A stretch of 64,000 nucleotides of DNA from Boswellia sacra (taxonomy: Eukaryota; Streptophyta; Magnoliopsida; Sapindales; Burseraceae): assembly GCA_013180625.2 (NCBI GenBank), contig SNVD02004463.1, forward strand, positions 1 to 64,000, in the 5' to 3' direction. This document shows, piece by piece, positions 35,414 to 47,460 of this stretch. A model generated the notes under the pieces. That model was not told the DNA's origin and did no database searches. It was given only the letters and a program-made list of their open reading frames with translations. The position numbers and the translations under genes were made by a program. How positions within the stretch are numbered: the stretch's first letter is position 1; the number at the start of each line of letters is the position of its first letter.

Positions 35414-37259
35414 CACTACAAGAAAAACAGTTTTTTGCGACAAAATTTTTTGCGACGAAATAAAATTCGTCGCAAAAAGCGGCCTTTTGCGACGAAATTA
35501 TTATTTCGTCACAAAAGGTAGCATTTCAAAAAAAAGATATTTTGCGAGGAATTTTTCGTCGCAAAATAAAACCTTTAGCGACGAATATTCATTTCCTCGC
35601 TAAAAACTCGAGTGACTAATTAGAGAAGTTTTTTTTGCGACGAAATAAACCTATTGCGACAAATTTTTCATCGCAAAACGTATAACACACATACGTCATT
35701 TTGTGACAAAAATTTTATAGCAACATGAACATTTTTTGCGACAAAATAATGTTTCTCGCGAAAAAAAGACATTTTGCGATAAAAAATTCCTCACTAAAGG
35801 CCATTCTAATTCACCATGCATATATGGCAATACTTGACATTTTGCGACGAAAAAATTATTCCTCGCAAAATGTGACCTTTTGCGAGGAAAATTTCCTCGG
35901 AAAAAATCCATTTTTTGCGACAAAAAATCTATTTTTTGCGACAAAAAATTCCTCGCAAAAAGCTATTTTAATTTACCATGCACACGTGGCAATACTGGAT
36001 ATTTTGCGACAAAAACATGATTCCTCGCAAAATGTGACCTTTCGCGAGGAATTTTTTGTCGCAAAAGGTCTATTTTTTGCGACAAAAAATTCCTCGCGAA
36101 AAGCCATTTTAATTTATCATGCTTACGTGTCAATACTGGACATTTTGCGACAAAAACGTGATTCCTCGCAAAATGTGACCTTTCGCGAGGAATTTTTTGT
36201 CGCAAAAGGTCTATTTTTTGCGACAAAAACTTCCTCGCGAAAAGCCATTTTAATTTATCATGCTTACGTGGCAATACTGGACATTTTGCGACAAAAACGT
36301 GATTCCTCGCAAAATGTGACCTTTCGCGAGGAATTTTTTGTCGCAAAAAATAGACCTTTTGCGACAAAAAATTCCTCGCGAAAAGTCATTGTATTTTACC
36401 ATGCTTACGTGGCAATACTGGACATTTTGCGACAAAAACGTGATTCCTCGCAAAATGTGACCTTTCGCGAGGAATTTTTTGTCGCAAAAAATAGATTTTT
36501 TGCGACAAAAAATTCCTCGCGAAAAGTCATTTTATTTTACCATGCTTACGTGGCAATACTGGACATTTTGCGACAAAAACGAGATTCCACGCAAAATGTG
36601 ACTTTTTGCGAGAAAATTTTCCTCGCAAAAAGTCATATTTTGCGACGAAAATTTTCTCGCAAAAATTCACATTTTGCGACAAAAAATTTCTCGCAAAAAT
36701 CCATTCTAATTTATTATGCACTTGACAATATTGGATATTTTGCGACGAAAATTTGATTCGTCGCGAAATGTGATCTTTTGCGACAATAAATTCCTCGCAA
36801 AAAAGTTAACCTTTTGCGAAAAAAAAATTTCTCGCGAAAAGCCTGTCTAACTTATTATGAACACGTGACAATACTGGACATTTTGTGACGAAAATATGTA
36901 TTTCTCGCAAAATATGGCCTTTTGCGAGAAAATATTCCTCGCAAAAAGTTATTTTTTTAAAATTAAAACTTAATAACTTTCCTCTTTTGCTTTCTTCTCT
37001 TTGTTCGTGGTTCGTCTAATATATAAGTCTTTGTTTAAAAAATGACAAAAAAAAGAATAAAGAAAGTATTAAAAATCTAATTTGATTTTATATAAATTGA
37101 CAATTTATAAATATAGTAAGGTCATTTGGATATTCATACAAATTTTTATTAAAAAAAAAGACCATTTGTGATTCCATTCATGCTTTTAAATGTGAAAAAC
37201 TATTAAGATATTCTAAATTTAGTGTTTGTAAAAGAGATAAATAATTAAAATAAACTCTC

Positions 37260-37291
<32 letters not shown>

Positions 37292-40200
37292 CGTGTGTGT
37301 GTGTGTGATATGAATCGTTAATAATCTAATAATCAAGCATAAAATTTATTGCTAATTATTTATATATAATCTAATTTATGTGTGATTTATATATGTCTAA
37401 CTGCTAAATTACAATTATGATAAACTTATTACCATGACTAATTTTTAATTGATGAAAATGAGATTGGAAAAAAAATCCAACTTCTAAAAATCTAATTTAT
37501 TTTTCAACGTTTAATTATATGTCAAATAAACATAAATAAATAAATAATTAATAATCATGTAATGTTGCCTATAATTATGTTTTTTATTTTTTTGTTATAA
37601 AGTGTATTAATTTAGACAATATATTTCTCTTAGACTTTTAATTTTTATCGTATAGCTTTGAGTAAATTGTTGAGATATTTTAAACAATTGTTAGAGTTTA
37701 TTTTAAGGGAGATAAATAATTAAAATGAACTCTATAACAAAAAATAAATACATTTGTTACATATTGATTACTATATGAATAATTAATCATTTACTGGTAA
37801 ATGGCAAAACCTAATTTTTAATTTGTAATGCATATGATACTTGTAACATATGTATATGTATATATGTCTAATAATTAAATTACTTATATGAAAAAAATAT
37901 TTTTTATAATTGTAAAAAATATTTTTAATAATTGTTATTTTTATAAAAAAATGGATAATTAATTTAAAGGCATTCTATACTTGAAAATAAATGCAATTTT
38001 GTTACATTTTTATATAATTATAATATGAATAAGTAATCATTTACTAATCAAATTAGAAAAGCTTATTTTCAATTTCTTATAATAACAAATATGACATATA
38101 TAGATATTCAATTATTAAATTACAACTATTACAAACTTATGGTTTGCATTTGTCAAGATATTTTAAATATTAATTGTTAGCATTTGTAAAATGAATAAAT
38201 AATAAAAAATATTCACTGAAAGTAAATGCATTTGTTACATAATAATTATAATATGAATATTTGATTATTTATTTATTAAAGTATTAAAAATTATTTTTCA
38301 ATAACTCGCACATGACAATTATGTCATATGTATAGATGTTTAAGTATTATACATTTATTAATAATAGTTGACTTGTGTGTATTTTGTTAACACTTTAATA
38401 CATATGACAATTATGACATACGTTTATATGTTAATAATTAAATTATCTCCATCACAAATTAATTTTTTAAATTTGTAAAACATATTTTTAGTGTTTTTAA
38501 AAGAAATAGATAATTAAAATAAATTATAGCTAAAATGAATAGAATCTTTTTGTTACATATATGATTATAATATCAATAATTAATTATTTATTGATCACTA
38601 AAGAAACTTTTTTTTTGTAATTGCTCATATAACAACTATGACATATGTATAAATGTCTAACTATTGTTTACACTTGTTAAATAATTCTTGAGTTGTTGTA
38701 CATATTTTATTAACATTTTAATACTCAATAAAAAATAATTAAATACCATATGATGTTTTATATTTCTATTGTATATGGTTGTTATATTATTTATTAATTT
38801 ATCATCAAATTATTTAATACCAATCCAATATTATATAAATTTAATTATGGATGAAAATTTAATTAATAAATAAACTTATAATTATCCAAGTCTAAGTATG
38901 GTTTAACCTAATATTAAATAAATTTAATTATGTTGGATAAATTTATTTAATTACTAAATAAATTTATAATTATCAAAGTCCAAGTATGATTAATTTCAAA
39001 ATCTTCTTAGTTTTTTATTATAATTTTCACATTTGTATACTTTTTATGACAAATAAAAGAGTCTTTAACATTTTTTTAAAGATTTTTAGTGAGGAAATTT
39101 TCGTCGCAAAAAGATTAATATTTTGTCGCAATATATGATGTTTTGCGATGATTTAATTTCATCGCAAAATGAGGTTTTTTGCGACGAAATACGAATTTAT
39201 ATTCGTCGCAAGAAATAAAATTTAGGCGGACTTATTCCCGCTTGAGAATTTTGAAAATTTCAAGTTCTTTAGCGACGAAAAATTTGTCGCTAAAGATCAA
39301 AATTTTTGTCGCAAAATGAAATTTGGGCGGACTTTTTCCCGCTCTTGAAATTTCAAAATTTTGAAACTCTTTCTCGACGAAAATTTTGTCGCAAAATATC
39401 AAAATTTTGTCGCAAAAAAAAATTTTTGGCGAACTTTTTCCCGCTTTGATTTTTTTCATAATTTTAAAAACTATTTCGCAACAAAATTTTCGTCGCTAAA
39501 GGTTAAAATTTTGTCGCAAAATATCCAACTTTTATTATATATACATGGGTTAATTTTGGATTGTTTCATTTTCTTCTATCACTTCCAATTCTCTACTCCT
39601 TTTCTTTTCCCAACATTTGGTAAATACTTTTACTCTTTCTTTTACTTTTGTGTTATAATATATTTTCTTTAATAGTTTAATATATTTTTATTTATTTTAA
39701 TATTTGATTGATATTATTGTCTTTTATTTGATAGGTATTTTTGAAGATGGAATACAACTCAACATTCTCAACATTATCAAATTCTTTGCTTCTTCAACAT
39801 TGTTTTTTTCATAAACTCATTTTTTATGCTTTAATTTTTACTTAACATTTTATTTTTATTTTTTTGTTTTTAATAGGTATTTTTGAAGATGGCTTGTACT
39901 TGAAGATTGGAGGATTCATACAAAGTCAACAACAAAAGAATTTTTGGAGGATGAAGTTTTGTATTTTTCTTTCTCTTTTTTGTATTTTTTTTTTAATTTT
40001 GCTATGTACAAAGGTTGATATATTGTAAAAATATATTGTGATAAATTTTTGGTAATTTGTTGTTAATTAATAAAATTATTAATATAAAGAATTAAGTTGT
40101 GTAATGAGACATGTCATTTATTCTAAAATTTATAACTAATTAAAAAATAAAATCTGTAAATTCTTAAAAAAAATCAATTTTTTTGTTAAAAATTTATTGC

Positions 40201-40621
40201 GACGAATTTTTTGTCGCTAAAGGTAGTATTTAGCGAGAAAAAATTGGTCGCAATAAACTTTTTTAACTAAAATAATTTTATTAAAAAATGAGTTGTTTTC
40301 TAACAATTTGCGACAATATTGGAATTCGTCGCAAAATATACTCTTTTGCGACAATTTTTATTTTGTCGCAAAAAGTTGACGTTATGTGATCTTTTTTGTG
40401 ACGAAATATTTGTCGCAGAATACCACTTTTTGCGAGAAAAATTTTGTCGCAAAAAGACTTTTTGCGAGGAATTCCAGAATCGTCGCAAAAAAACCTATTG
40501 CGACTCACATATTGCGACTGGAGCGCGACGAATTTATTTTTGTCGCAAAAACTTATTGCGACGAAATTTTAACTTTTTGCGACGAAAAATTTCGTCGCAA
40601 AAAGTCATTTTTCACGTAGTG
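35414..40621 (-). mobile_element. CACTA transposon copy 2, inverted relative to copy 1
   Basis: The 5,208 bp element begins CACTACAAGAAAAACAG and ends TTTTTCACGTAGTG, with the 3-bp duplication TAT on both sides (35411-35413, 40622-40624). It reads as the reverse complement of copy 1 along its length, including the AT-rich middle and the microsatellite. It splits the RT gene of the family B retrotransposon. No transposase is visible, so movement needed an enzyme from another element. Confidence 0.88.
35800..36730. repeat. 141-bp subterminal tandem repeats, CACTA copy 2
   Basis: The string CATGCTTACGTGGCAATACT recurs at 35978 (variant), 36118, 36259, 36400 and 36541, giving 140-141 bp periods. 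Each unit holds TTTTGCGACAAAAA, CTCGCAAAATGTGACC and TTTCGCGAGGAATTTTTTGT. Because 141 is a multiple of three, long open frames appear on both strands here; they are not genes. Confidence 0.85.
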
Positions 40622-42660
40622 TATGAAGAAAAAGTTCTTATTTTGAATTGGGAAAAATGTCATTATATGCTTACCTCAGGAATTGTCTTAGGTCATAAGG
40701 TGTCTTCCAAGAAAATTGAAGTGGATAAAGCAAAAGTGAAATTGATTTCATATTTACGTCTACCAAAAACAATCAAGGAGGTCTATTCATTCTTAGGGTA
40801 TGCTAGATTTTATAGGAGGTTCATAAGAAATTTTAGTGGTATATCTAAACCTCTTTGTAATCTTTTATAAAAGAACACTTATTTTGAATGGACTCAAGAA
40901 TGTCAAAATGCCTTTGATAAGTTAATTGGACTTTTAACAACTACTCCAATTATGTAGTGTCCTGATTGGTCCTTGCCTTTTAATTGATGTGTGATGCGAG
41001 TGACTATGCTGTTGGTGCTGTCTTATGACAAAGAAGAGAACGTAAGCCTTATGGGATATACTATGCAAGTAAGACTCTAAATGATGGACAAATGAATTAC
41101 ACAACAACTGAAAAAGACCTACTGGCAATAGTATTTACACTGGATAAATTTTGATCTTATTTAATTGGTTCTCCAACTATTGTTTTACACTCACCATACA
41201 GCTGTGAGATATTTAATGTCTAAACAGGATGTAAAACCGAGGTTGATACGAAGGATCTTATTGCTCCAAGAATTCTACATCATAATAAAGGATAAGAAAG
41301 GAGCTGAAAATCTCATTGCAGATCATTTGTCAAGATTAACAACAAAGACATCAATTGAAACTTTACCTATCAATTACTCTTTTCCTGATGAATTTTTATT
41401 CTCTGTTGCTGCAGTACCTTGGTTTGCTAATATTGTAAATTTTCTTGCAATAGGAGAAATGCCACCTCATTGGAATGCTCAGGACAAAAGGAAGTTTTTA
41501 ACTGAGGTGAAAAATTTTTGTTGGGATGATCCATATCTGTTCAAATATTGTCCCGATCAAATAATTAGAAGATGTATACCTGACAATGAGTTAAGTAGTG
41601 TTATTAATTTTTGTCATTCTGAAGAATGTGGAGGACACTTTTCATCTAAAAAAACATCTGCTAAAATCTTACAATGTAGATTTTATTGGGCCACCTTATT
41701 TAAAGATGCACATGTATTAAAAAAATCGGGATCTATTTCAAAATGAAACACGATGCCTTTAAATCCCATTCTTGTTGTTGAAATTTTTGACTGTTGGGGT
41801 ATTGATTTTATGGGACCTTTCCCACCATTATTTGGTTTTGTGTACATTCTTGTTGCAGTAGACTATGTTTCAAAATGGATCTAGGCAATTCCATGTCGAA
41901 ACAATGATCACAAAACAGTTATCAAATTCTTGAAAGAGAAAGAGAATATCTTGTGTAGATTTGGAATTTCTCATGCCATTATTAATGATGGGGGTACACA
42001 TTTTTATAACAAACCATTTGAAACTCTAATAAAGAGATATGGAATAACCCACAAAGTATCTACACCTTATCACCCGCAAACAAGTGGACAAGTTGAATTA
42101 GCTAATAGGGAGATAAAATAGATCTTAGAAAAAATGGTTAACCCAAACTGTAAAGATTGGTCCCTAAGACTTAATGATGCACTTTGGGCCTACCGAACTG
42201 CTTTCAAAACATCATTGGGTATGCCTCCTTATACGTTAGTTTATGGAAAACGTTGTCACTTGCTTGTGGAAATTGAGCATAAAGCTTATTGAGCCATTAA
42301 AACATTTAACAAAAATTTGAATGATGCTTGCAAGTTACATAAACTCTAATTGAGTGAACTCGAAGAAATCAGGAATGAGGCTTATGAAAATTCTAAAATC
42401 TACAAAGAAAAAATGAAAGTTTTTTATGACAAATTTATTTTTAAAAAAGCTTTTAAACCTTCACAAAAACTTCTTTTGTGTGATTCAAGATTGCATTTGT
42501 TTTCTGATAAACTTTGGTCTTGTTGGACTAGACATTTCATTATTAAAAATGTTTTCTCTCATTAAGCTGTTCAAATTGGGAACGTAAAGAATGGTAATGT
42601 TTTTAATGTTAATGGACAATAGTTAAAACCATTCTTTGAAAATTTTGATCAAAATAAAGA
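40622..42660 (+). pseudogene. pol: pol: rest of RT, RNase H and integrase, family B
   Basis: RT resumes with the thumb/connection region (FLGYARFYRRFIRNFSGI near 40792). RNase H shows KDKKGAENLIADHLSRL (41290-41340). Integrase has the zinc region HSEECGGHF (41617), catalytic segments [11 protein letters not shown] near 41798 and ND in place of SD in the [10 protein letters not shown] segment (41980), and [13 protein letters not shown] ending at 42119. Many stops occur. The C-terminal region continues to about 42640. Confidence 0.8.
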
Positions 42661-42815
42661 GTCCATTGCTTTAGTCGATTCTTTTTAAGGATTGATTTTT
42701 CCCGATCAAGTGGCAGATACGGTACTCCATGACTTTTAAAGTTGGTTTTTTAGTTCCCTAAAAACTGTTGCTCACCTTGCATTCATTCTCATTTCCTATC
42801 TCTCATTTTCTTCAT

Positions 42816-43377
42816 ATGGATACCATTTCTCGAATCTATACACACGTTTTCCCTCTCTTCCTCATAATGATTTGCTCAAAAAATTTGCTCAAAAAAGCTC
42901 GTGTAGAAAGACTGAGGATGTTGATGCGCAAGGATATTCTTTCTGATTTAAGATGGGTAATTGAAGCCAAGGTTCAATTTTCTTGTGAATGTTTAGATGA
43001 TCTTGTTTCTCACATGCTAGGTTTAAGAAAAAGCTCTTACGCCAAAAAGGGAAAAGCGAAAAGGTTACAAGTTTGTCGCAATTGTGAAAGATGAACTTGT
43101 AACCAGTGTTGCTGTTCCTTGGGATTTTTGTCTAACAATCAAGAGGATAAGCTATAATTCATCAAGAATGGACTGAGTAGTGAATCTTTGGATAATATCC
43201 AATTGACTCTTGAAGTGCAGTCTTGTGGAATTGTGTAGTGTTAAATTTTGGAATTGTGGACACAATTTCGAGAAGAGCAGGCTTATAGTCTCGGGAATCA
43301 AACTTAAAACAACCCTGTTTGCCAGTTTATAAGAACACTGGATGGGAAGCATATTCCCAACTCGTAAAAGGTGTTTA
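42816..43377 (+). pseudogene. Extra ORF 1 homologue in family B
   Basis: This is the diverged copy of the ORF at 15038. From ATG 42816 it reads MDTISRIYTHVFPLF, then LRWVIEAKVQFSCE, LRKSSYAKKGKAKRLQVCRN, and the cysteine cluster C-x2-C-x4-C-x3-C with one TGG changed to TGA at 43092. The rest (LGFLSNNQEDKL, FIKNGLSSESLDNI, PVCQFIRTLDGKHIPNS) follows to TAA 43375-43377. Homology over the whole length between families shows this is a real protein-coding module. Confidence 0.6.
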
Positions 43378-43696
43378 AGCCGTTTCTAGACATAAAACCA
43401 GAGAAAGATGTGAGCCACAGTCACAACTACTTGTACATATGCATGTGTGTTATCATTTTTGAATTTTTATGTCTCATAGCTGTCATTTTTTAATTTATAT
43501 CTCTATCTTTCGATTGAATTATGCATTTATGTTGTCCTATTTCTATCATTTTGTTTGAATTTCTATGCTTTATTGTTAAACTATTTCAACAAATAGCTGA
43601 GCTACCTATATAGATGTCATCATTAGAATACCTTTTTGCACTCCATAAGTATGACATCTCTTGTTCTTCACTTCATACATCTAGTTTTAGAGTTGC

Positions 43697-44352
43697 GTAG
43701 ACATAGAGGGAACCTTAAAACGTCGAATCCAAAAGATATGCAAATTTTGTAATCTTGACCTGGAAAAAGTGAAGAGTTTATAGCAGTAGCGAATTATCTT
43801 GGTAGGCTATTAGCTGAAAGAAAGATTCATGTGGCTTATAGGGGAGGTAGCCTCAGGTTAATGGGTTGTGTGTCAACAGCTGCACTCTTATGAGGCATTC
43901 AAGTTTTAGGTGTTATTCCTAAAGCTTTGGCTGTAGAAAGCATCATTGGAAAAACGATTGGGCAGTCATTATAGGTCTTCTCTATGCATGAATGCATGAC
44001 ATATATGCTTATCAATTATGATGCCTTTATTGCTTTACCAGGTGGCTTTGGTACTTTCAAAGGAAAATTTTAAATTGCCTCTTGGGCCCAACTGAACCTC
44101 CATAAAAAACCTATAGGTTTGTTAAATGTTAAAAATTTCTTTGATCCTTTGATACGTTTTGTTGATAAAGCTGTAGAATAGAATTTTATCCCACATTCGA
44201 TACGACAGATCCTTGTTTCTGCCACTACTGCTAATGAATTGTTTGACAAATTACAAACAGTTGAGTATGAACCTGACATAGTAATAACTCAAATGAATTG
44301 GTTAGAGCGACAAAACAAAAAGTGCAAATTGGATATGACACTCCGTTTGTAA
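43697..44352 (+). pseudogene. LOG-like gene of family B, degenerate
   Basis: Recognisable LOG segments are [61 protein letters not shown] and QILVSATTANEL, ending DMTLRL-stop at 44352. The signature PGGxGTxxE has lost its glutamate (PGGFGTFKG). Several in-frame stops are present (for example TAG in the QSL*VFS segment and TAA after GKF). It lies after the extra ORF as in family A. It has no introns. Confidence 0.78.
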
Positions 44353-45655
44353 TTTTTATTATCTTTTATTTGTAGCATTTTATTTTACGTTCTTTCAGGT
44401 TGTCTCTTCTAAATAATTGAAGCTTCAGGTAATGTCTTCTATACTTTATCTCTCTACATTTAAACATTGAGAACAATGTTTCATTTGGTTGGGGGGGAAG
44501 GATAGTAGACATAAGTGTGTCTTATATTTTCATATTACAATTAAAAAAAAAAAGAGTAAGCAGTTAGATTCAGAGTACGATGTAAGGACTTCAATTCCTC
44601 TTGAGATGCATTCTCGGTCAGGAATGGCAGAGTAAAGAGGGCCATTATGAACTCTTGAAACTCATTCTATCTAATTTGTCATTTTGTTTTGATTTTGCAT
44701 TTTTGAAGATTCATTTTAGCTAATTGATGTCATTTAGTTTTGATTTTTGAATTTCATAACAAGGTTATCTTATTCACTTCACTTTGAATTATTCAAATCT
44801 ATGAACTCTCACAACTTTATCATTTAATAAATTGTTTGCTCATGTACTCATTAAGCAAGTATTCATGAACTTTTCTTCATACACACACATACATTGATGT
44901 ATGATTGTGGGTTGCAAAATGAAATGTTGCAATATTTGAGTTCTTTTGTTTTATTTAGAAACAACAATAGGAAAGGGAAAGTAAAAAAAAAAAAAAAGGG
45001 AAAAAGAAAAGAAATAAACGAATAAGCAATTATGAATAAGTTTGGTCTCGTAGCCTTCTTAATTCGAGCAATTAAGCTCAAGTGGTACCTCAACACCTAA
45101 TACCCTATGACCAACTGGTTTGGGAGCTATTGGCTTAAGGCTCGTTACATAGATTAAAGAGAAAGCTTAAGGGGACTGAACATTGTTCTATCCACAAGTT
45201 TCTAAGCAAAAATAAAGCATTAGCAACCCAAGTTGTTAAGCTTCTAAAGGTATCTTAACACCTAATGCCTTAAGGCTAATTGGTCTGGGAGTCATTAGCC
45301 TGAGGCTGGCTACATGGGTTAATGATGCATTTTTTCAACTAAAAATAAAAACAAAAATGATGATGAATGAATGCCCCTTGCCTAAGGATGTTAGCCTTGA
45401 CAAATATTAGAATCGATATGGCTCATTGCTAAAAAGCCCCATAGTCATGTGTCAACAGAGCACAAAAAAAAGGTTTGTTATTATATTGATTGAAGGGTAC
45501 ATGAGCCTTTAAAAAAAAATCGGTCAAGAGTTTGTTTATTTCGATAGAATCAAGAAAAATGCAATAATGGCCACCTTGGATGTAAAATTCTATAAATCAC
45601 TATTGAATAATAACACTCTAATTGCTGGGGACTAGCAATAAGCAGGTTGGGAGTG
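44353..45655 (+). other. 3' untranslated region of family B with internal duplication
   Basis: No gene is seen. A segment containing CAACACCTAATACCCTATGA, TTGGTCTGGGAG and GGCTTAAGGCTCG-like strings occurs twice, around 45080-45160 and 45245-45325. A G-rich run GGTTGGGGGGGAAGG lies at 44491, and GGTTGGGAGTG directly precedes the 3' LTR as the polypurine tract. Confidence 0.6.
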
Positions 45656-47208
45656 TGATGAACAGTTAAATATATATGTTTAACAAGAGCTTAATTCATC
45701 ATATTGCACTAATAGTGTCATTGAATTTCTCAACTTAAGCATATTTGTAGCGTTTGCATCTTTTAAATTAGCTTCATCTTAATTTCAATTTTTGTTATAG
45801 GTTCATTAAAATGGGCATTACTTTCTATTTGTCGATCAGAATGGTGCAAATCTTGATTTGATGGAAAGCTGATTAATCATCTACAAGATTTTATTTCACA
45901 AGCATAATAAAATTCGAGCTTTTAGTGGAACAAAAATGGGCTTGAAGTGAACCCATCTGTAGTTTCGGCCTAGCCTGACCATGCCTCTGTATTTTGACCA
46001 TATCTCTTGATATACGTACCCAAATCATATGAATCAAGATGTTTTAGAAATCTGAGAGAAATATCTATGATTTCGTGAACACATGTGTATCAAAATTATA
46101 AATATTTTGATGCTGAGATCGGTGGGCAAATTTCGTGCACATGATGATTGAAATTGTCAATAAGATATTTTACAATTATCCTTTTGTAATTTGACAAGTT
46201 TGCCCCCGAATGTATCTATAAATAGAAGTGCATTGTGACCCATTAGGGCATCTTAGCTTTGGCTGGGATCTCTTATTATTATGCTTTTCTTTTGTGTTTT
46301 GTTCTCTTAATGTTATTAATAAATTGTCTTTTTCTTGCAATTTGTTTTCTTTCTTTCATAATGTCTTGCTAAATTCTCTTTTGCTAAGGTGAAAGGGTGG
46401 AACCCTTGATATGATAGTAAGGATTCTCTAACCCTTTAATATATGCTTAAAAATCATAATCTTGAGTTGTTTATTTTATATGTTTTATATTTATTTCTCT
46501 AATCAATCTTGACACCACTCGTAAAGTGGAGGTCTTGATCCATTGGAGACAATCCGTGGCACATCAAATACTTGGATCATTTGTAAACGTCATATGGTTC
46601 TTCCTTACTAACACAAGTCTAATTAGGAACCTTAATTTTTTTGTAGATATATGTTGATTGACACATTGGATACTTAAACCCATTTACAAGAAATGGTATA
46701 AATTTTGGTAACGAAACAAATATAATTCATATGACAAAAAAAGGCTTAAATGACATATTTTCCGATTAGAACCTCCTTGATGTGTGGATTCTGATTGAGT
46801 TATAATTGGGTTGTCTATTCTTATTTGATATATCAAGGGCGGATCCCCTAACTTTAGCTTTCATTATTATTGTGTCAATTTTCTTACTTGTGTACTTTAA
46901 TTATTCTCGTTTATTGCTTATAAATTTGTTCTTTCATTTACTATGGTAGGTTTTACCTCCTATTTCCGTGGATGGTTTTACCACCTTCTATTTTTGTTTT
47001 TCATTTGAACGGTCGATTGTACTGCCTACCATCTTTACTTTTATATGTTAATATCATCTTGTTATTTATTTGAATTATTCATATTATATTTCTCATTCTT
47101 TAGTTTGTATCACTAAATCTTTTTTCTTGTGGATCGACCCCAGTCTTGCTAGTTTTATTACTTTGACACTCCTATACTTCGGAGGTAATTATTTTTTTGG
47201 ATATGTCA
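45656..47208 (+). repeat. 3' LTR of family B
   Basis: This 1,553 bp LTR runs from TGATGAACAGTTAAATA to TTGGATATGTCA and is followed by CAAGG, the target duplication. It shows many point differences from the 5' LTR, so the insertion is not recent. Confidence 0.9.
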
Positions 47209-47460
47209 CAAGGCATATAGGCTAGAAACTTTGGCTTATATTCCAGTGGTCTACATTGAGGGTGGACAATGCCACGTGCTTTGAAGCTAATTTTTAGACA
47301 ATCTTTCAAAACATTTTAAAGCTAAATCCTCTAACGAAAAATTGTGTAACTAACTTGTGAAAGAGATTTTTTTTTTAAAGCTTCAAGGTATATAGGCTGA
47401 AAATTTTAACGTATATTCCAGCGGCGAACCTGAATAGGCACTATACTGGTCTGCAATAAG
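47209..47460 (+). repeat. Tandem repeat units right of the family B insertion
   Basis: One full unit and the start of another match 25033-25228: AAGGCATATAGGCTAGAAAC and AAGGTATATAGGCTGAAAAT, each followed by TATATTCCAG. Confidence 0.7.

Larger units (their letters stand above)
25229..47208 (+). mobile_element. Complete family B Ty3/gypsy retrotransposon with two nested CACTA elements
   Basis: The LTRs at 25229-26778 and 45656-47208 share ends TGATGAAC...TGTCA and are flanked by the 5-bp duplication CAAGG (25224-25228 and 47209-47213). Without the two CACTA insertions (27053-32263, 35414-40621) the element is about 11.6 kb. Order: gag, protease, RT, RNase H, integrase, extra ORF, LOG-like gene. 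All genes carry stops. The same two extra genes as family A occur after pol, although LTRs and coding sequence are clearly diverged. Confidence 0.9.

Noticed and set aside
35725..36756. Long open frame of 343 codons in CACTA copy 2
   Set aside because: It is a by-product of a 141-bp tandem repeat (a multiple of three) with no stops; the peptide is a repeat of the same segment and similar frames occur on the other strand.
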